Positions 7,203 to 7,348 of a stretch of DNA of 7,348 nt are shown piece by piece. Location of the stretch: NCBI GenBank assembly GCA_030705665.1, contig JAUZQA010000207.1, positions 1 through 7,348 of the forward strand, read 5' to 3'. This DNA is from Bacillota bacterium (GTDB lineage: Bacteria; Bacillota; Bacilli; Bacillales_B; DSM-18226). Below the pieces are notes generated by a model, which saw only the letters and a list, made by a program, of their open reading frames with translations, was not told the origin of the DNA and made no database searches. The translations under genes and the position numbers were made by a program. Every line of letters begins with the position of its first letter. The first letter of the stretch is position 1.

Positions 7203-7209
7203 AGTAACA
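7182..7209. promoter_or_regulatory. operator-like TAACA/TGTTA palindromes over the promoter
   Basis: TAACA-G-TGTTA (7183-7193) is a perfect odd palindrome. It is followed directly by TGTTAC-ATTA-GTAACA (7194-7209), a perfect palindrome with a four-base centre. GTAACA (7182-7187) and TGTTAC (7194-7199) form a third pairing with six bases between. The cluster covers the spacer, the -10 and the transcription start, where a repressor would act. The binding protein is unknown; the HTH protein encoded just downstream is an obvious but untested candidate. Confidence 0.55.
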
Positions 7210-7226
7210 GAAGGGAGTTTTCTAAA

Positions 7227-7348
7227 ATGAGTGAAGAGCTAATTTCCAAAAAAGATTTGTTAGAGTTGACCGGAATCTCCTATGGACAGTTGTATCGATG
7301 GAAGCGGAAGGATCTAATTCCAGAAGAATGGTTTGTTAGGAAATCGAC
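7227..7348 (+). CDS. yhbD: YhbD-like (DUF4004) MerR-type HTH protein, 5' part
   Basis: Only the first 40 codons lie in the window; the frame is open to the edge. The ATG has AAGGGAG (7211-7217) nine bases upstream. The visible residues resemble the N-terminus of B. subtilis YhbD as I remember it. The segment [20 protein letters not shown] (6-25) is a helix-turn-helix of the MerR-like kind, followed by the wing-like LIPEEWF (30-36). In Bacillus this gene precedes the bactofilin genes yhbE and yhbF, so it may regulate or work with a cytoskeletal or motility-linked operon. That part is context from memory and cannot be tested here. It starts a new transcription unit after the repeat region. Confidence 0.75.
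   Translation, partial: MSEELISKKDLLELTGISYGQLYRWKRKDLIPEEWFVRKS

Overview
The window looks like chromosomal DNA of a low-GC Firmicute of the Bacillaceae (Bacillus or a close relative). The evidence is the Bacillus-type 5S rRNA, the strong AGGAGGTGA-like ribosome binding sites, the gene order tsaE-tsaB-rimI-tsaD / ydiF / moaC / rex, and a yhbD-like gene at the right edge. Most of it is conserved core genome. The accessory interest is confined to the intergenic regions.

Layout. Positions 1-310 are the tail of an rRNA operon: the end of the 23S-5S spacer (1-23), 5S rRNA, an AT-rich stem-loop, the initiator tRNA-fMet gene and a rho-independent terminator. A 12-bp inverted repeat frames that terminator. 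After a leader of about 190 bases comes a tightly packed plus-strand operon, tsaE-tsaB-rimI-tsaD (503-3147). Two of its three junctions are ATGA overlaps. TsaE, TsaB and TsaD, together with a TsaC protein encoded elsewhere, make the t6A37 modification of ANN-decoding tRNAs. RimI is the usual operon partner, an N-terminal acetyltransferase for ribosomal protein S18.

The 298-base gap between tsaD and the convergent ydiF gene holds the most striking non-coding signal. It contains four exact TTATCCACA DnaA boxes, one TTATTCACA box and two TTTTCCACA near-boxes, all in the same orientation, partly in back-to-back pairs, and next to the ydiF terminator. This is a DnaA-box cluster outside oriC.

The minus-strand ydiF (3446-5362) encodes a two-domain ABC-F ATPase of the ribosome-associated type. 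It diverges from moaC (molybdopterin precursor synthesis), which is followed in the same direction by rex (NADH/NAD+-sensing repressor). A strong terminator closes rex.

The gene-poor region 6759-7226 carries a five-unit tandem array with an exact 52-bp period. After an AT-rich stretch comes a good promoter overlapped by TAACA/TGTTA palindromes, then the start of a MerR-like HTH gene (yhbD/DUF4004 family) cut off by the window end.

I found no defence system, mobile element, CRISPR array or clear new enzymatic system. The observations most worth following are the DnaA-box cluster, the 52-bp array, and the operator-like palindromes before yhbD that share a GTAACA motif with that array.
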